From JAHDBG01 sp963922685 (GTDB lineage: Bacteria; Pseudomonadota; Gammaproteobacteria; Chromatiales; Chromatiaceae), in NCBI GenBank assembly GCA_963922685.1, contig CAWUJM010000061.1:1-7521 (forward strand): 7,521 nt of DNA, in the 5' to 3' direction. The notes beneath the pieces are model-generated. The model saw nothing but the letters and a program-made list of their open reading frames with translations, was not told the origin of the DNA and made no database searches. Position 1 is the first letter of the stretch; each line of letters opens with the position of its first letter. A program made the position numbers and the translations under genes. Positions 7,104 to 7,521 of this stretch are shown here, in pieces.

Positions 7104-7140
7104 AAAAAAAGCTGCTGAAGATCTGTCTTTCAGCAGCTTT
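7104..7140 (-). terminator. Strong intrinsic terminator of the minus-strand gene at 7164, possibly bidirectional with uvrB
   Basis: AAAGCTGCTGAA (7108-7119), a nine-base loop and TTCAGCAGCTTT (7129-7140) form a perfect 12-bp stem. Read on the minus strand it ends in seven T residues, a classical intrinsic terminator for the gene ending at 7164. On the plus strand, 26 bases after the uvrB stop, the T-run is only TTT, so termination of uvrB is likely weaker but possible. It lies between convergent genes. Confidence 0.88.
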
Positions 7141-7163
7141 ACGTGTATATGCGTACTCTGGGC

Positions 7164-7521
7164 TCAGACACTACAACCTTCGGGCATCCGGTCTTTGCTA
7201 CAGCTATCACAAGCGGCAGGCGTGAAGGCATTAGGAAATTCAAGGGTTTCGCTGCCTTTTTTCAAGGTTAAAGTCAGCGGACTATCAGTATCAGAAGGAA
7301 CAGAATAAGTCAGACTTAAATGAGTACCTGAGTGCACAGTGAATTCGGTCACTTCCTGGTCACCCAGTAAAACCTGCATAGGATGTCCGAAACCGGTACC
7401 CATCACATCAAAAGTGAATTTATCCTGTTTTACTGCTGATTTTACCACTCGTACAGACAATTTATGATTGACTGTCCCGGGAACCTGGTCAGTCTCGTTA
7501 TCCAGCCCAACTGTATTGACT
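7164..7521 (-). CDS. C-terminal part of an IPT/TIG-like beta-domain protein with cysteine-rich tail (5' end beyond window)
   Basis: The minus-strand frame is open from the window edge to the TGA at 7166-7164, giving 118 visible residues; the TTG at 7460 is an internal codon, so the gene is probably longer. The stretch from FTFDVMGTGFGHPMQVLLG through EVTEFTVHSGTHLSLTYSVP to SPLTLTLKKGSETLEFPNAF has the alternation and glycine spacing of an IPT/TIG immunoglobulin-like fold, a domain common in extracellular and envelope proteins; this is by-eye recognition. The last residues, CDSCSKDRMPEGCSV, hold three cysteines that could form a disulfide or bind metal. No signal peptide or other domain can be seen because the N-terminus is missing. 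It converges with uvrB and ends at the 7104-7140 terminator. The whole-protein function is unknown. Confidence 0.7.
   Translation of the reverse strand, partial: VNTVGLDNETDQVPGTVNHKLSVRVVKSAVKQDKFTFDVMGTGFGHPMQVLLGDQEVTEFTVHSGTHLSLTYSVPSDTDSPLTLTLKKGSETLEFPNAFTPAACDSCSKDRMPEGCSV

Noticed and set aside
1..7521. CRISPR arrays, tRNA or rRNA genes, insertion sequences, riboswitches
   Set aside because: No regularly spaced repeats, cloverleaf or rRNA-like segments, transposase-like proteins or terminal inverted repeats were seen on either strand.

Overview
The window looks like chromosomal DNA from a gammaproteobacterium-like organism. This is inferred from UvrB next to a divergent subgroup-I aminotransferase, ATP-grasp SucC with SucD, a FimT/GspH-type pseudopilin and an RDD membrane protein. 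No RNA gene is available to fix the taxonomy, and the species is not identifiable by eye. Core genes are roughly 50-55% GC; the first ~700 bases are visibly more AT-rich.

Layout. A five-gene minus-strand block runs from 5051 down to 794: an aspartate aminotransferase-type enzyme (aatA/aspC-like), a FimT/GspH-family pseudopilin, sucC, sucD, then an RDD-family membrane protein. Gaps are tiny or negative: the pseudopilin frame overlaps the aminotransferase stop, there are 21 bases before sucC, sucC and sucD share an ATGA overlap, and 13 bases precede the RDD gene. The block therefore reads as one operon. Several starts are non-ATG: GTG for sucC, TTG for the RDD gene, and probably CTG for the pseudopilin. 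A short hairpin at 730-750 may end the transcript.

Beyond the hairpin, still on the minus strand, lies an unrecognised AT-rich gene (697-257) with a good ribosome binding site. It is followed in the same frame, after a single TAA, by sequence resembling a secreted beta-sandwich repeat (256-1). This end looks like accessory or decaying DNA.

On the plus strand, uvrB (5087-7081) starts 35 bases from the aminotransferase and diverges from it. After uvrB, a strong hairpin with a T-run (7104-7140) separates it from the 3' end of a convergent minus-strand gene (7164 to the window edge), which encodes an IPT/TIG-like beta domain with a cysteine-rich tail.

Functionally, the operon joins transamination between aspartate/oxaloacetate and glutamate/2-oxoglutarate to the substrate-level-phosphorylation step of the TCA cycle (succinyl-CoA to succinate). 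UvrB belongs to nucleotide excision repair. The odd members are the pseudopilin inside the metabolic operon and the AT-rich tail. No CRISPR array, insertion sequence, tRNA or rRNA was seen. I found no convincing wholly new system; the pseudopilin and the 1-700 region are the best leads.
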